The position numbers and the translations under genes are program-made. Positions 6,364-6,983 of a stretch of DNA of 6,983 nucleotides are shown here, one piece after another. Source of the DNA: Burkholderiales bacterium. Lineage in GTDB: Bacteria > Pseudomonadota > Gammaproteobacteria > Burkholderiales > Usitatibacteraceae. The notes under the pieces are model-generated. The model worked only from the letters and a program-made list of their open reading frames with translations, was not told the DNA's origin and did not search any database. Where the stretch lies: positions 1-6,983 of the forward strand of contig JAICTR010000154.1 of NCBI GenBank assembly GCA_025936275.1, written 5' to 3'. The stretch's first letter is position 1. Every line of letters begins with the position of its first letter.

Positions 6364-6983
6364 ATGAAACGCACGCTCAAGCAGGGGATCGGAACCGCGC
6401 TGGTGGGACTCGCCATGATCGCCGGCGCGCCGCTCGCGAGCGCGAAGGAGGTCGTCAAGATCGCGTTCCTCGCGCCGCTCACGGGAGCCGTCTCCGCCGA
6501 CGGCATCGGCGGGCGCAACTCCGCGGAGCTCGCGGTGAAGCTCCACAACGCCGATCCCAAGTCCAAGTACGAGTTCCAACTGGTCGCGCTCGATGACGAG
6601 TGCAAGCCGAGCGTCGGCGTCCAGGTCGCCACCAAGGCTTCCGCCGATCCGAGCATCATGGCGGTCATCGGTTCGTATTGCTCCGCGGCGACCATCGCCA
6701 TGGTGCCGGTGTTCATCCGCTTCAACGTGCCGGTGGTCGTGTGGGCGGCGGTGCTGCCGGAGATCACCTACGGGCACAAGACCGACAACATCAACCGCGT
6801 GAGCGCGACGCTCATCAACCAGACCCGCGTCGCCGCGAAGTTCATGACGCACGACCAGCACTACAAGCGCTGGGTCGCGATCTACGACACCACCGACTAC
6901 GGCAAGTCGATGTTCAAGTACTTCGACGAGTTCCTCAAGAAGGAAGGCGGCACCATGCTCGCCTCGTTCGGCGTGCCGCCGGA
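6364..6983 (+). CDS. ABC transporter substrate-binding protein, branched-chain amino acid/amide type, 3' truncated
   Basis: The first 206 residues are present and the gene runs off the window. The protein starts with a Sec signal peptide: MKR, a hydrophobic core (IGTALVGLAMIAGAPLA) and cleavage predicted after ASA at residue 27. The mature part begins VVKIAFLAPLTGAVSADGIGGRNSAEL in effect, the hallmark of the Peripla_BP_6/LivJ-like family. Cys80 (DDECKP) and Cys106 (GSYCSAAT) match the conserved disulphide pair of this family. It would capture a solute in the periplasm and deliver it to Liv-type permeases and ATPases, probably encoded beyond the window. At the position where LivJ-like proteins carry GATNPE this protein has AAVLPE, so the ligand may not be an ordinary branched-chain amino acid. 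The sox neighbours suggest an N-methylated amino acid, as inference only. Confidence 0.9.
   Translation, partial: MKRTLKQGIGTALVGLAMIAGAPLASAKEVVKIAFLAPLTGAVSADGIGGRNSAELAVKLHNADPKSKYEFQLVALDDECKPSVGVQVATKASADPSIMAVIGSYCSAATIAMVPVFIRFNVPVVVWAAVLPEITYGHKTDNINRVSATLINQTRVAAKFMTHDQHYKRWVAIYDTTDYGKSMFKYFDEFLKKEGGTMLASFGVPP

Noticed and set aside
1..6983. CRISPR arrays, tRNA/rRNA genes, insertion sequences or phage-type systems.
   Set aside because: No spaced repeat array, cloverleaf, transposase-like protein or terminal inverted repeats were seen; genes are closely packed metabolic and transport functions.

Overview
The window is GC-rich, strongly plus-strand coded proteobacterial DNA. Codon use, overlapping genes and the types of gene present fit a betaproteobacterium (Burkholderiales or a relative), although the sequence alone does not prove this. 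All six genes I support lie on the plus strand, and both edge genes are cut by the window.

Positions 1-4756 hold a compact operon for a heterotetrameric sarcosine oxidase in the order soxB (3' part only), soxD, soxA, soxG. The soxB-soxD gap is 13 bp. soxD and soxA overlap by 4 bp, and soxA and soxG by 8 bp, so translation is probably coupled. The key residues are visible: the flavin-attachment His and active-site Lys in SoxB, the four zinc ligands in SoxD, and the dinucleotide-binding and GcvT-like folate domains in SoxA. The expected reaction is oxidative demethylation of sarcosine to glycine, giving H2O2 and 5,10-methylene-tetrahydrofolate. Related four-subunit enzymes act on other N-methyl amino acids, so the exact substrate is open.

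An IclR-family regulator gene (4788-5606) follows soxG after 31 bp and may be transcribed with it. The next gap, 5607-5718, is the most interesting non-coding piece. It has a consensus-like sigma70 promoter (TTGACA, 17 bp, TTTACT), a perfect 12-bp palindrome in the promoter spacer, and two overlapping perfect palindromes centred 10 bp apart at and just after the predicted transcription start. This looks like an IclR-type operator, and the adjacent IclR protein is the obvious candidate ligand.

That promoter reads into an unrecognised 180-residue soluble protein (5719-6261). After a 102-bp gap comes the start of a periplasmic binding protein of the branched-chain amino acid/amide ABC transporter family (6364 to the window end). 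The simplest joint reading, which is inference, is an uptake and demethylation locus for an N-methylated amino acid: the transporter brings the substrate in, SoxBDAG demethylates it, and the IclR protein links expression to substrate supply.
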